Shown piece by piece: positions 7,681-15,546 of a stretch of 20,752 nt of DNA. Under the pieces are notes generated by a model. It was given only the letters and a program-made list of their open reading frames with translations, was not told the DNA's origin and made no database searches. A program made the position numbers and the translations under genes. The DNA comes from an uncultured Eubacteriales bacterium (GTDB taxonomy: Bacteria; Bacillota; Clostridia; Oscillospirales; Acutalibacteraceae), in assembly GCA_934394855.1 (NCBI GenBank), contig CAKRRH010000031.1, positions 1 through 20,752 of the forward strand. Direction: 5' to 3'. How positions within the stretch are numbered: the stretch's first letter is position 1; the number at the start of each line of letters is the position of its first letter.

Positions 7681-8103
7681 TTACTCTTCGGGAGTAAAAT
7701 ATGCCTTTACATCTTTATTTGTCAGAAGCAAAACAGCGCTCACAACATAATAAAGAAGCAACACCGACTGGACTATCAGCAAAACCCAGTTGAGGTCTTG
7801 TGTCGACATTTCACCGATTATGAAGATGAGATTAAGCACACGGAAAAATACATTATAGCAGCACAGTCCGACGAACAAATATCTCATCCACGGCTGACCC
7901 GACATAATAATCAGACCGACGACAATGCTGAAGATTATTCCGAAAATGTCGCTGATTATCGAATAACCCTCAATGGCATTCCAAATTGTGAAAAATATGT
8001 TCATCGCAATCATTCCTGCGGCAATTGCAATGACAAATTTCATTCCTCGGTTTCCGTCGCCCATAATCTGTTCGGTTTGTTTTTGATTTTCATTCTCGTT
8101 CAT
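7681..8103 (-). CDS. Small four-helix membrane protein, function unknown
   Basis: A 140-residue protein with a charged, Asn/Gln-rich N-terminus (about 20 residues) and four hydrophobic segments at roughly 22-43, 50-68, 74-97 and 105-126, ending in a short hydrophilic tail. No motif is recognised and no function is assigned. A good ribosome site (GAAAGGA) lies 7-8 bases before the ATG. The sequence CACTAATATAGTG at 8129-8141, just upstream, is a short palindrome that could be an operator overlapping a weak -10 box. It is convergent with eno, sharing a terminator. Confidence 0.78.
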   Translation of the reverse strand: MNENENQKQTEQIMGDGNRGMKFVIAIAAGMIAMNIFFTIWNAIEGYSIISDIFGIIFSIVVGLIIMSGQPWMRYLFVGLCCYNVFFRVLNLIFIIGEMSTQDLNWVLLIVQSVLLLYYVVSAVLLLTNKDVKAYFTPEE

Positions 8104-8252
8104 ACTTTTTTCCTTTCTGATTGTTTTACACTAATATAGTGCGGATTTTTTCGGTTTGGTTTGCTCTTTTTCATATTTTATTTTAATTGCAACTGTGAGC
8201 TTATGCAATAACCCGTCAGTTGACACGGCTAAACAGGTTGTTTACAAAACAT

Positions 8253-8288
8253 AAAAAAGGCGTCTCCGAAAAAACGAAAACGCCTTTT
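8253..8288 (-). terminator. Terminator of the 19-codon micro-gene
   Basis: On the minus strand AAAAGGCGT and ACGCCTTTT arms (8288-8280 and 8263-8255) run directly into six T. It lies 18 bp after the stop codon of the small ORF at 8307-8366. Confidence 0.8.
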
Positions 8289-8306
8289 GTCAGTCAAACC
8301 GAAAAA

Positions 8307-8366
8307 TTACTCAAAAAAATCGGTGATTGAAATGCGAATCCGTCTTTTCATTAAAAGCTTTGACAT
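8307..8366 (-). CDS. 19-residue basic peptide gene (micro-ORF)
   Basis: A 19-residue ORF, MSKLLMKRRIRISITDFFE, framed as a complete transcription unit: consensus promoter at 8428-8400, a leader of about 27 bases, AGAAAGG and GGTGA upstream as ribosome sites, stop codon, then a strong terminator. A competing ATG five bases upstream (8371) would give only six codons. The peptide has a KRRIRI cluster followed by an acidic Phe-rich tail. It is not recognised; it could be a functional small protein, a leader peptide, or only the reading part of a small RNA of about 130-140 bases. Codon content alone proves nothing at this length; the promoter and terminator are what support the gene. Confidence 0.5.
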   Translation of the reverse strand: MSKLLMKRRIRISITDFFE

Positions 8367-8399
8367 ATCATTCACCGTCCTTTCTTTTGAGATATACAT

Positions 8400-8428
8400 A
8401 TATTAGCATATGAGCCGATTTTTGTCAA
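8400..8428 (-). promoter_or_regulatory. Consensus promoter of the micro-gene
   Basis: Minus strand TTGACA (8428-8423), a 17-base spacer and TAATAT (8405-8400). This is one of the best sigma-A matches in the window, and no other gene lies within reach of it. Confidence 0.75.
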
Positions 8429-8487
8429 GTTTAATTCACACAGCACAGGAGTTTTGTGAATTATCAAATTCAAATATCAAAATTATA

Positions 8488-8516
8488 TTGCATTTTCATG
8501 GTGTTTATGATATGAT
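8488..8516 (+). promoter_or_regulatory. Promoter of tRNA-Ala
   Basis: TTGCAT (8488-8493), 17-base spacer, TATGAT (8511-8516); the expected start near 8523 is about 11 bases before the mature tRNA. Confidence 0.7.
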
Positions 8517-8533
8517 ATTATCATCATAAATTT

Positions 8534-8609
8534 GGGGGTATAGCTCAGCCGGGAGAGCGCCTGAATGGCATTCAGGAGGTCAGCGGTTCGATCCCGCTTA
8601 TCTCCACCA
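8534..8609 (+). tRNA. tRNA-Ala (anticodon GGC)
   Basis: A 76-nt cloverleaf. Acceptor arms GGGGGTA (8534-8540) and TATCTCC (8599-8605) pair with two G-U wobbles. The D-loop is TAGCTCAGCCGGGAGAGC, the anticodon arm CCTGA-ATGGCAT-TCAGG with anticodon GGC (reads GCC, alanine), then a variable loop and a T-arm AGCGG-TTCGATC-CCGCT. The 3' CCA is encoded. It has its own promoter and a strong terminator, so it is transcribed singly. No copy of its 3' end was noticed elsewhere in the window, so it does not look like an occupied attachment site here. Confidence 0.97.
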
Positions 8610-8617
8610 ATAAAGAA

Positions 8618-8668
8618 TAATCCGAAACTTGTTATCATTGATAACAGTTTCGGATTTTCTTTATTTTT
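8618..8668 (+). terminator. Terminator of tRNA-Ala
   Basis: A long hairpin, AATCCGAAAC then TGTTATC and their complements (one bulged T), followed by TTTTCTTTATTTTTA. Confidence 0.88.
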
Positions 8669-8675
8669 AGACAGA

Positions 8676-8705
8676 GTTAAGGCAAGGTTAATACCTTGCC
8701 TTAAC
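8676..8705. repeat. Perfect 13-bp inverted repeat
   Basis: GTTAAGGCAAGGT (8676-8688) and ACCTTGCCTTAAC (8693-8705) with a TAAT loop, followed by AGTTTTATATTT. It may be a second terminator or a back-up stop between the tRNA and the convergent glucanase operon. Nothing else was seen between 8706 and 8736. Confidence 0.7.
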
Positions 8706-8736
8706 AGTTTTATATTTAATGGAACTGATTTTTGAC

Positions 8737-8767
8737 AGAAAAAAGCACATCAGGAGGGCTTTTTTCT
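8737..8767 (-). terminator. Terminator of the GH16 / 49-residue peptide operon
   Basis: A perfect 10-bp stem AGAAAAAAGC (8737-8746) with GCTTTTTTCT (8758-8767), extended by a GAC/GTC pairing. On the minus strand the second arm supplies the T-rich end. It lies about 60 bp after the stop of the 49-residue ORF. Confidence 0.7.
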
Positions 8768-8827
8768 ATTGTCTGTTTTTTACGGACTTGTTCGATATAC
8801 CCTGTGTTTTTGAAAATACATATTAAA

Positions 8828-8977
8828 TTATGAAATCCACTTGCTGTTATATCTCTTAGCTTGGTTTCCTTCAACTTTCAATTCAAATTCATCAAGAGAA
8901 ATATCGCAGCTTGTCATAAGAACATCTGAAGTTTCAAAATTAACGATTTCCATTTCAGGTTTTTTATAATTTTTCAT
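8828..8977 (-). CDS. 49-residue peptide, function unknown
   Basis: A small ORF starting 17 bases after the GH16 stop codon with a very strong ribosome site (GGGAGGAG, six bases before ATG) and ending before the operon terminator. The protein begins MKNYKKPEMEIVNFETSDVL, followed by M-T-S-C and an acidic then basic tail (total 49 residues, one Cys at 24). No signal peptide. The opening pattern, a Lys/Tyr/Pro start then a short beta-like EIVNFE and S/T-D-V segment, resembles short peptides that Clostridia carry near surface or secreted proteins; this is recalled from general knowledge and not searched. A ribosomally made modified peptide precursor or a secretion-associated factor are possible; no function is claimed. 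Confidence 0.68.
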   Translation of the reverse strand: MKNYKKPEMEIVNFETSDVLMTSCDISLDEFELKVEGNQAKRYNSKWIS

Positions 8978-8994
8978 TATTCTGCTCCTCCCAA

Positions 8995-11900
8995 TTATTT
9001 GCCCAAAGCGTCTTTTGCTTCTTTGAGATAAGAAGATGAAGAACTGCCTTCAGTAGCACCATACTGCTCTTTCAAAATCTTGATTTGGTTAGCAGAATAT
9101 CCAAAATCAGCATCCGCAAGCGCTGCGTTAGCAATCTGCTGCATTGTACGAATGTTGTTTTCCGGGCTGTAAGCTGACAAAACATCATCTATTGTTCCGT
9201 CAGAATATGTAATTGTAACATACGAGCGAGCTGCAATCTTCATGGTAACAACCGAGCTTGAATCTTCTTCGTGTGTATTGTTGCCAAAGCACATACCAAC
9301 TACACCGCCATAGTAATAGTAATATGTTTCATCAGCATCATACCAGCTATTATTGGTATTAGGAACATCCAATCCGTTACCCTTGCTTAAGTTGTTTCTC
9401 GTGTAGTTACCGACATCGGCTCCGTTAACATTCCGGAATCCGCCTACCCAACCGGAATCTGAAAATCCGCCGGTATGCTTTGAAATAAATGTACCTGTTA
9501 AGAATTTAGCACCGCATGCTGCAAGGTTATCAACATCTTCTTTATTTATCTTTGTCTGGAAGCGCATACCTCTGTCATCATGATTCTTAGCCCAACGAAT
9601 GCCGGCACCGTCAGTCATTTCAAATCTCAATCCAACAGCTGTAAATGTTGTGTCGCCGTCAAGAGATACGCTTGTACCCGGTTTATAAATTTTACCGTTA
9701 GAAGTCCAACCGACAAGATAGCCGCCGTTTTCAGGAACACCTGTTACAGGCAATGTAACCGAGAATCCCGAAAGACTGCTTACTGCACTTTTAGTACCGG
9801 TGAAGTTTGCGGTCGGTACTGTTGTCGGAGTTGTCGGTTCGGTATTCGGCTCATCAGACTCAAAGCCTGCCTGCAAATCATCTACATAATAAACGCTGCC
9901 TTTAAAATCGTTGCTGTCATAGTCGATTTTCTTACCAAATGCAATATATACATTTGCAACCTGAGAAAGGTCGATGTAATCGTCTTTGTTAGATACTGTC
10001 GAATAGTCTGTAAAGAATGTCTGCTTTTTGCTGCCGATACTTGACGCAGAATAATATGCCGCCTTTGTGAGGTCGATTTCATAATATCCGCCCTCTTTTG
10101 TCAGCTTATATTCGGGAGTCTGTCCTAATACATTAAGCGCTGCTACTTTATGCGTTTCGCCCATGTAATCGAAAAGCACCGCACAGCCTTGTGCCGAATT
10201 TACTGCAACGTCATTGCCTGCGATCCAAACACGAAGCTTCTTTGCGCCTGCAAGAGCGCCGTTTACCGGTATTTTGATTACGCCGCAGCGCTTAGCCGAG
10301 TCACCGGAGTAAGTGCCTACTCTTTCGCATTCAAGCGTCTTTGTGCTGTTTGTATCACTGTTCGTCGGAACGTTTTCCGATTTAATCGAAGTGTTGATCC
10401 ATGTTGTATTTTCGGGACAGGTGTCTGTTTCTGCGTTCCATGACGACTTCCAATCGATATTCATCGGTTTTGCGGTCGTCGTTTCAGCGCCGCCTGTCGG
10501 TTTTGTTGTCGGTTTTGCTGTCGTTGTTGTCGGCGTCAAATCGGTATCCTTATCGATCGTTACCGTTGTTGCATTTTTCGAGTTTTTAACCGCAACCACC
10601 GATCTGATAAGCGCATTTTTGCCCGTGGAATCATCTGTTCTTTCACAGGTCAGGTGCAGATTATGCGCACCGTTTACAATTTCAGCTGTTCCGACATATG
10701 CCGATTTATCCATTGCATATTCAACGCCGAAATCATTCTTTGTAGACTCCGAGAAATCGATCACCTGCCCGGTTGTGACCCCGTTCAAATATATCTTGTT
10801 CTTTGACTGTGAGCTTGTCGCCATTCCGGCAACATAAATATCATATTTGCCCTCTTCAAGCTTTGTTAGTGTGTCGATCGAAGCGGAAGCGCCTGTCTGA
10901 ATTACATAGCTTCCCAAAGACGGTCCGCCCCAATATTGATAACGATTTGAATTTGTACCCGAATATGCAAGGTCGCTTTCGGCGGTCATTACATTGATGT
11001 GCGAATAATCGTCGATTGCTTCCTGATAATAGCTGATGTCCTGCTTTTTATCATTGAGATTAAGATAATTTCCTTTTTCAGCCGACGCCTGATATACATG
11101 AACATAGTCAACGAGCATTTGAGCCGACATGAAATCGTCTGTCGGCATTCCGCAAGTACCTGCGCCGATAGGGAAGGAAAGAATGATATACTGCGGGCAT
11201 TCTCTGAGCGCATAATATTCGTCTGCCGTGATGTCATATACCTTCAAAATAACATCGTCAACATACCAAACAAGCTGAGTCGGAGTGTAATATACGCCGT
11301 ATGTATGGTAGCCTGCGTCACCGATTTGCGAGCCCTTTGTCTGAGAGCCTGTTTCAAAGGTTGCGGCGGTGTTTGCCACATGATGATAGCCCTGGTTGTC
11401 TTCTTTTCTGTTATATGCATGATGATATGCCATGTGAGCAGCGTTGCAGCCTGTAACACTCGAATCAGTCCATGACTCCATAATGTCAAGTTCGCCGTCA
11501 TAAGGCCAATAGCTTTCATTGACATCATCCGTCAGAACATCATGCATTCCGACTGTCCAAAAGCCGTTCCACATACCGAGCGAGGTTGCGGATTCGTTGT
11601 TGTTCTGTCCGTTCGGAATTTTAATTCGGGCTTCGATCATACCGAATCTGAATGCTTTGTGAGTTGCACGGCCGTCCTCGGTGATATAGCTTGAACGAAC
11701 GGCGTCGCTGGTATAATCAAATGTTGTAGAACCGACGGTTCTTTTTTCTCTTCTTGCTTCAATTACAAGCTTGCCGTCCTCTGTCCATGAGTTTTCTCCG
11801 TCATTGTCGGCATAAACCTGTTGCTGACCGTTGCGGTGCATTGCGCTTGTTTCGTGAATCCACTGTGCGTCTTTGTCAATTGCTTCTCCGCTCTGGTCGT

Positions 11901-12102
11901 TTGTTGTTTTAAGCGGTTTTTTCGGGTCGCCTTCTTTTCCGAAATCATCGCTCCACACAAGCTCGAGGCTGTCTCTGATTGCCTGAATTCCGCTTTGTGT
12001 GATGTTAGGGTCAACGCTAACGGTCTTTTCTGCATAAACCGTTGTATATGCTGTCACCGCAATCATTATAAGCGCCAGCACCATTGCAATATATTTTTTC
12101 AT
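8995..12102 (-). CDS. Secreted multidomain GH16 beta-glucanase
   Basis: A 1035-residue extracellular enzyme, likely a beta-1,3 or beta-1,3(4)-glucanase (laminarinase/lichenase type). A signal peptide covers residues 1-24 (cleavage after TVYA). The GH16 domain spans about 45-338, with the bulged catalytic motif DGELDIMESW: nucleophile E204, D206 and acid/base E209. Residues about 350-508 look like a carbohydrate-binding beta-sandwich (GKYDIYVAGMA, NGAHNLHLTCE). A Thr/Pro linker (about 521-547) leads to a second beta-sandwich module of about 190 residues ending VYYVDDLQAGF. A second linker (EPTTPTTVPT) leads to a C-terminal region of about 270 residues with GAGIRW/RGMRFQTKI that I do not recognise. 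No dockerin, LPXTG or S-layer repeat is seen. Start ATG with AAGGAG. It follows the HPt gene by 80 bp, a gap containing a short inverted repeat (TAAATCG/CGATTTA), so it may also have separate control. Confidence 0.93.
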   Translation of the reverse strand: MKKYIAMVLALIMIAVTAYTTVYAEKTVSVDPNITQSGIQAIRDSLELVWSDDFGKEGDPKKPLKTTNDQSGEAIDKDAQWIHETSAMHRNGQQQVYADNDGENSWTEDGKLVIEARREKRTVGSTTFDYTSDAVRSSYITEDGRATHKAFRFGMIEARIKIPNGQNNNESATSLGMWNGFWTVGMHDVLTDDVNESYWPYDGELDIMESWTDSSVTGCNAAHMAYHHAYNRKEDNQGYHHVANTAATFETGSQTKGSQIGDAGYHTYGVYYTPTQLVWYVDDVILKVYDITADEYYALRECPQYIILSFPIGAGTCGMPTDDFMSAQMLVDYVHVYQASAEKGNYLNLNDKKQDISYYQEAIDDYSHINVMTAESDLAYSGTNSNRYQYWGGPSLGSYVIQTGASASIDTLTKLEEGKYDIYVAGMATSSQSKNKIYLNGVTTGQVIDFSESTKNDFGVEYAMDKSAYVGTAEIVNGAHNLHLTCERTDDSTGKNALIRSVVAVKNSKNATTVTIDKDTDLTPTTTTAKPTTKPTGGAETTTAKPMNIDWKSSWNAETDTCPENTTWINTSIKSENVPTNSDTNSTKTLECERVGTYSGDSAKRCGVIKIPVNGALAGAKKLRVWIAGNDVAVNSAQGCAVLFDYMGETHKVAALNVLGQTPEYKLTKEGGYYEIDLTKAAYYSASSIGSKKQTFFTDYSTVSNKDDYIDLSQVANVYIAFGKKIDYDSNDFKGSVYYVDDLQAGFESDEPNTEPTTPTTVPTANFTGTKSAVSSLSGFSVTLPVTGVPENGGYLVGWTSNGKIYKPGTSVSLDGDTTFTAVGLRFEMTDGAGIRWAKNHDDRGMRFQTKINKEDVDNLAACGAKFLTGTFISKHTGGFSDSGWVGGFRNVNGADVGNYTRNNLSKGNGLDVPNTNNSWYDADETYYYYYGGVVGMCFGNNTHEEDSSSVVTMKIAARSYVTITYSDGTIDDVLSAYSPENNIRTMQQIANAALADADFGYSANQIKILKEQYGATEGSSSSSYLKEAKDALGK

Positions 12103-12182
12103 CTAAATAACTCCTTGCTTTATTCATACGAACACTAAATCGAGTCTCCATTCCCGATTTATTTTTCCATCCCTCTGTTTTG

Positions 12183-12536
12183 TCAGCAATCGATCTGTTT
12201 AATTGCGTTTACAGCATCATAATAGTTTGCTTCAACGCTTTTGAACATCTCGTCGCATCCGTCGGTGCTCTTTTGCCCCCTAAGCTTTTCGGTAAGCTCC
12301 GCACTCGACTGATAAAGCCTTGTGAATCCGAGATTCAAACATACTCCTTTCAAAGTATGCGCCGCTCTGAATGCCTCCTCTCCGTCATTTTTCTCTATGG
12401 ATTCCTTCAGCTTTGCAAAACCGGGATCGTCTAAAAAAACCAAAGCGAACTTTCTGACAAAAGCTTCGTTGCCGAAACGCTTTAATGTGTCGTCATATTC
12501 CGCCCCGATCTGTTCATAACATTGTTTAACCGTCAT
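12183..12536 (-). CDS. Stand-alone HPt phosphotransfer protein
   Basis: A 117-residue, all-helical protein matching the histidine phosphotransfer fold: the phospho-acceptor is H60 in AAHTLKGVCLNLGF, and downstream helix residues ELTEKLR complete the four-helix bundle. HPt proteins carry phosphoryl groups between receiver domains and hybrid kinases. It lies 48 bp downstream of, and is presumably cotranscribed with, the GGDEF/receiver/HD-GYP regulator, whose receiver domain is the obvious partner. No histidine kinase is encoded nearby, so the phosphate source must be elsewhere. Ribosome site AGAGGA. Confidence 0.92.
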   Translation of the reverse strand: MTVKQCYEQIGAEYDDTLKRFGNEAFVRKFALVFLDDPGFAKLKESIEKNDGEEAFRAAHTLKGVCLNLGFTRLYQSSAELTEKLRGQKSTDGCDEMFKSVEANYYDAVNAIKQIDC

Positions 12537-12584
12537 TTTGACTTGTCCTCTCTTAATCTATCATTCATATTGAGCTTATCTGAT

Positions 12585-14933
12585 TTATATTTTTTCAATT
12601 GCGGCGGCGCCCTGAGACAAATGATCGGAAATATCTTTAAGACATTCGATCAAAATCGGATTGAATCTGCCGCATTCGCCGTTAAGTATCATCTTGACAG
12701 CCGTTTCGTGCGAAAACGCCTTTTTGTAAACCCGTTTGCTTATGAGCGCGTCATAGACATCCGCCAGTGCCACGACCTGTGCGCCGATCGGAATTTCTTC
12801 TCCCTTCAGCCCGTCGGGGTAGCCCTTGCCGTCATAGCGCTCGTGATGCCAACGGCAAATCTGCGCCGCGGTTTTGACAAGCGGCTCGTCTTTATACATT
12901 TCAAGGTTGTTCAAAATCGATTCGCCGATCACGGTGTGAGTTTTCATGATCTCGAACTCGTCGTCGGTCAATTCTCCCGGCTTGTTAAGAATCGCGCTGT
13001 CGATTGCGATCTTGCCGATGTCATGAAGCGACGAAGCGATCACAATGAGTGAACGGTCCTGCCACGAAAGCTGATATTTGTCGGTTTTTTGAATCAATCT
13101 TTCAAGCAACATCTCGGTCAGAGAATTTATATGTAAAACGTGCATTGCGCTTTCGCCGTTACGAAATTCGACGATTTGACTCAAAATGTTGACCATCATC
13201 TGATTATATTTTTCTTTTTCACGCGACTGGCTTGTAACGATTGACACAAGCCGTCTTTGTTTAGCATAGAGCGTGATGGTGTTAAGCACACGGCGATAGA
13301 CTACCTTTGAGTCAAACGGACGGTTGATGTAGTCGGAAACGCCGAGCCCATATGCCCGCTTGATGTAGGAATCTGAATCGTCACTCGAGATCATTACAAC
13401 AGGAATATCCTCAATGTAATGGTTTTTGTTCATATATTCAAGCACTTCAAAACCGTCGCTGACAGGCATTATGATGTCAAGCAAAATGATTGAGATTCCC
13501 GTGCCGTATTGATTTATCATATCAATGCATTCTTCGCCGTTTGAGGCTTCCAAAATGCGAAATTCGCTTTGGAGCATTTCCGATAAAATTGCTCGGTTCA
13601 TCTGCGAATCATCAACGATCAGAACGATTTGCTTCATCTTTTCCTTGTCAAAGACCGTGTTAACATCGCCTGAATTTCTAAGCCCCGTCTTTTCGGTCAC
13701 GACCATGTTCTTGCTGTTCTTCGCCTGATACATATTTCCGTCCGCAAGCTCAACATATTTCTCGACAGCTTCGCCGTTTGCCGTGACTCCGCCGACGCTG
13801 ACAGACATCCTTACCTTAGGATATCCGTCAAGGCTCGATGAATAGGTCTTGTTTTGGATTTTTGACAGCTTTTTATAAAACTCGTCCTCTGAAACTTTCG
13901 GCATGAGGAGCAAAAACTCGTCACCGCCATAGCGAATCAGAATATCGTCGTTTGAGATATATTTTTTTATTATTTCGGTAACCGAGATAAGCGCCATGTC
14001 GCCGACATCATGGCCGTATGTATCGTTGCACAGCTTAAAGTCGTCCATGTCGATGAGTGCGACGCCGCCGTTGATGTTTTTCGTTTTCCAGTTGATTTCG
14101 TAATAGTTTCGGTTATAGGCTCCCGTGAGTGCGTCACGAAATGTTTCCTTTTTAAGCTGACGAAGCCGGTACTCATATTTGTTCACAAGATCGCTGATGT
14201 CGATTCTTGCAAAAGTGACGATTCGACGGTCATTATCAAGATAGCTGAAGCTCAGCTTTTTATATGCGATTTTGCCGTTTTTGTCATAAACTGAGGCATA
14301 TTGAACATATTCGTCATTGCCGCCGTCAAGAGCGTCTAAAACACGACTGAGCTTTAGATTGTGAATGAGCGTTTCAACTTCCTCGGGCACGGCATATTTT
14401 CTTACAAAACGCTCTGTCATCTCATCATAGCTTTGATGAAAACCGCAGGAATCCGACATCTCACTCGAATAATTTACAACACAGCTTTTCGTCTCAACAT
14501 CAATGTTAATGACATTATCAAATGCTTTTTTAGCGGATTTATGAAGCGAACGCTCTCGAATGTCGTCATATTTATTTTTGCCCGAAATAATCAAGCTGTG
14601 ATCATCAAGGCGGTCGATCAAAATGGTGTACCATTTGATTTCGGAACGGCGGATCTTAAATCTTAAAAAGAATTCTGTTTCTTCGGCATTTGAGTCAAAA
14701 AGGCTTAATAAATAATCTCTGTTTAAATATTTTTCCCAAGCCGGGCGGTCAACCTCAAAAAGATACTCGTTTTTGACCAGCGACGCAATTTCTTCAACTC
14801 CGTACCAGCGGTTTTCGCACTCGGGAATAATCCTGTCGTAATGAATAAACAGCTTATTTTTATTGAGGTCATATTCCCAAATCAAGTCGCAATAGTGACA
14901 AAGTGTTTTAGTCATCAATTCCCTTTTGACCAT
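12585..14933 (-). CDS. PAS-like / GGDEF / receiver / HD-GYP cyclic-di-GMP regulator
   Basis: A 782-residue cytoplasmic protein that should both make and break cyclic-di-GMP. Residues 1-255 are two sensor-like segments (probably PAS-like; no membrane helix). GGDEF domain about 260-412: RDALTGAYNR, substrate-site DMDDF, active site GGDEF at 336-340. The RxxD inhibitory site is absent (S327 where Arg is expected), so no product inhibition is predicted. Receiver domain about 435-555: D441/D442, phospho-acceptor D486 (LLDIIMP), S516, and R538 where Lys is usual (NRPF). HD-GYP domain about 580-775: HDIGK with H637/D638, HHERYDGKGYP at 696-706. Having both catalytic domains intact flanking a receiver suggests phosphorylation sets the balance. 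ATG start at 14933 (GAGGG upstream); the ATG at 14915 also has a good ribosome site (AAAAGGGA). First gene of the run leading to HPt and GH16. Confidence 0.93.
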   Translation of the reverse strand: MVKRELMTKTLCHYCDLIWEYDLNKNKLFIHYDRIIPECENRWYGVEEIASLVKNEYLFEVDRPAWEKYLNRDYLLSLFDSNAEETEFFLRFKIRRSEIKWYTILIDRLDDHSLIISGKNKYDDIRERSLHKSAKKAFDNVINIDVETKSCVVNYSSEMSDSCGFHQSYDEMTERFVRKYAVPEEVETLIHNLKLSRVLDALDGGNDEYVQYASVYDKNGKIAYKKLSFSYLDNDRRIVTFARIDISDLVNKYEYRLRQLKKETFRDALTGAYNRNYYEINWKTKNINGGVALIDMDDFKLCNDTYGHDVGDMALISVTEIIKKYISNDDILIRYGGDEFLLLMPKVSEDEFYKKLSKIQNKTYSSSLDGYPKVRMSVSVGGVTANGEAVEKYVELADGNMYQAKNSKNMVVTEKTGLRNSGDVNTVFDKEKMKQIVLIVDDSQMNRAILSEMLQSEFRILEASNGEECIDMINQYGTGISIILLDIIMPVSDGFEVLEYMNKNHYIEDIPVVMISSDDSDSYIKRAYGLGVSDYINRPFDSKVVYRRVLNTITLYAKQRRLVSIVTSQSREKEKYNQMMVNILSQIVEFRNGESAMHVLHINSLTEMLLERLIQKTDKYQLSWQDRSLIVIASSLHDIGKIAIDSAILNKPGELTDDEFEIMKTHTVIGESILNNLEMYKDEPLVKTAAQICRWHHERYDGKGYPDGLKGEEIPIGAQVVALADVYDALISKRVYKKAFSHETAVKMILNGECGRFNPILIECLKDISDHLSQGAAAIEKI

Positions 14934-14997
14934 TTAACATCCCTCGAATCCGAGTTATTTTGACTCTAAAATTCTACAACCATATTATCTCAGTTAA

Positions 14998-15026
14998 ATT
15001 ATATCATACATACTTCATAATGTCAA
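14998..15026 (-). promoter_or_regulatory. Consensus promoter of the GGDEF/HD-GYP-HPt-GH16 run
   Basis: Minus strand TTGACA (15026-15021), a 17-base spacer and TATAAT (15003-14998), an exact consensus pair. The transcript start near 14991 leaves a leader of about 58 bases. Confidence 0.8.
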
Positions 15027-15065
15027 AAATATATTCATATTAACATTATTTTTGTTGCATTCTGC

Positions 15066-15098
15066 AATAAAATAAGCCGATGAAAAAATCACCGACTT
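15066..15098 (-). terminator. Terminator of cotJC
   Basis: Minus strand AAGTCGGTGA / TCATCGGCTT (10-bp stem with two G-U pairs, loop TTTTT) followed by ATTTTATT, 11 bp after the cotJC stop codon. Confidence 0.7.
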
Positions 15099-15108
15099 AT
15101 TTTTACGC

Positions 15109-15522
15109 TTATTTGTCAAAACTCGGATTGAATGCATAGAAATTCTTTGAGTCGAGCCCATCAAGCACTGTGCGCAATCCTTCGCCGAAGCGCTGATAAT
15201 GAACGATTTCCCGCTCACGAAGATATTTGATAGGATCCCGCACATCCGGGTCGTCGATCAAGCGAAGCAGGTTGTCATATGAAAGCCGAGCTTTTTGCTC
15301 TGCTGCCATGTCTTCATTAAGATCGGCGATTGCGTCGCCGGTTACTGCAAGCGTCGAGGTCGAAAACGGCGTTCCGCTTGCCGCTTGCGGATATATGCCT
15401 GCAGTATGATCGACGAAATAGGTGTCAAATCCCGATTTTTTAATGTCGTCAATCGACATATTTTTAGTCAGCTGATAGAGAATTGCGCTGATCATTTCAA
15501 GATGCGCCAGCTCCTCTGTGCC
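15109..15522 (-). pseudogene. cotJC: Truncated spore-coat manganese catalase CotJC (3' part)
   Basis: The minus strand encodes 137 residues that read as the C-terminal two thirds of CotJC, a manganese-catalase-like spore coat protein usually near 190-210 residues. Recognised segments: GTEELAHLEM (metal-ligand Glu and His), GFDTYFVDHTAGIYPQAASG, EDMAAEQKARLSYDNLL, REREIVHYQRFGEGLR and FYAFNPSFDK at the natural C-terminus. Homology stops exactly at the Gly before TEEL, where the family usually has LTDIG. Upstream the frame runs on for about 40 codons to a TTG at 15642, but those codons are the antisense of the 25-bp repeat and of a short plus-strand coding remnant. The gene is therefore interrupted by the island and lacks its N-terminal di-iron/manganese-type helix. 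cotJA and cotJB, normally upstream, are not in the window. Confidence 0.85.
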
Positions 15523-15546
15523 CAGAGAAGCATCGGAAATGTTCCA
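15522..15546 (+). repeat. 25-bp direct repeat, left copy (candidate attachment core)
   Basis: Begins CCAGAGAAGCATCGG and ends AAATGTTCCA; identical over all 25 bases to 20379-20403, with mismatches immediately on both sides (C/T before, A/C after). It coincides with the point where cotJC homology ends. Confidence 0.85.

Noticed and set aside
8220..8248. Plus-strand TTGACA-17-TACAAA promoter
   Set aside because: It would run into the 8253-8288 hairpin after a few bases and no gene follows; probably a chance match.
8534..8609. tRNA-Ala as an integration site
   Set aside because: No second copy of the tRNA 3' end and no integrase were seen; flanking genes look like ordinary chromosome.
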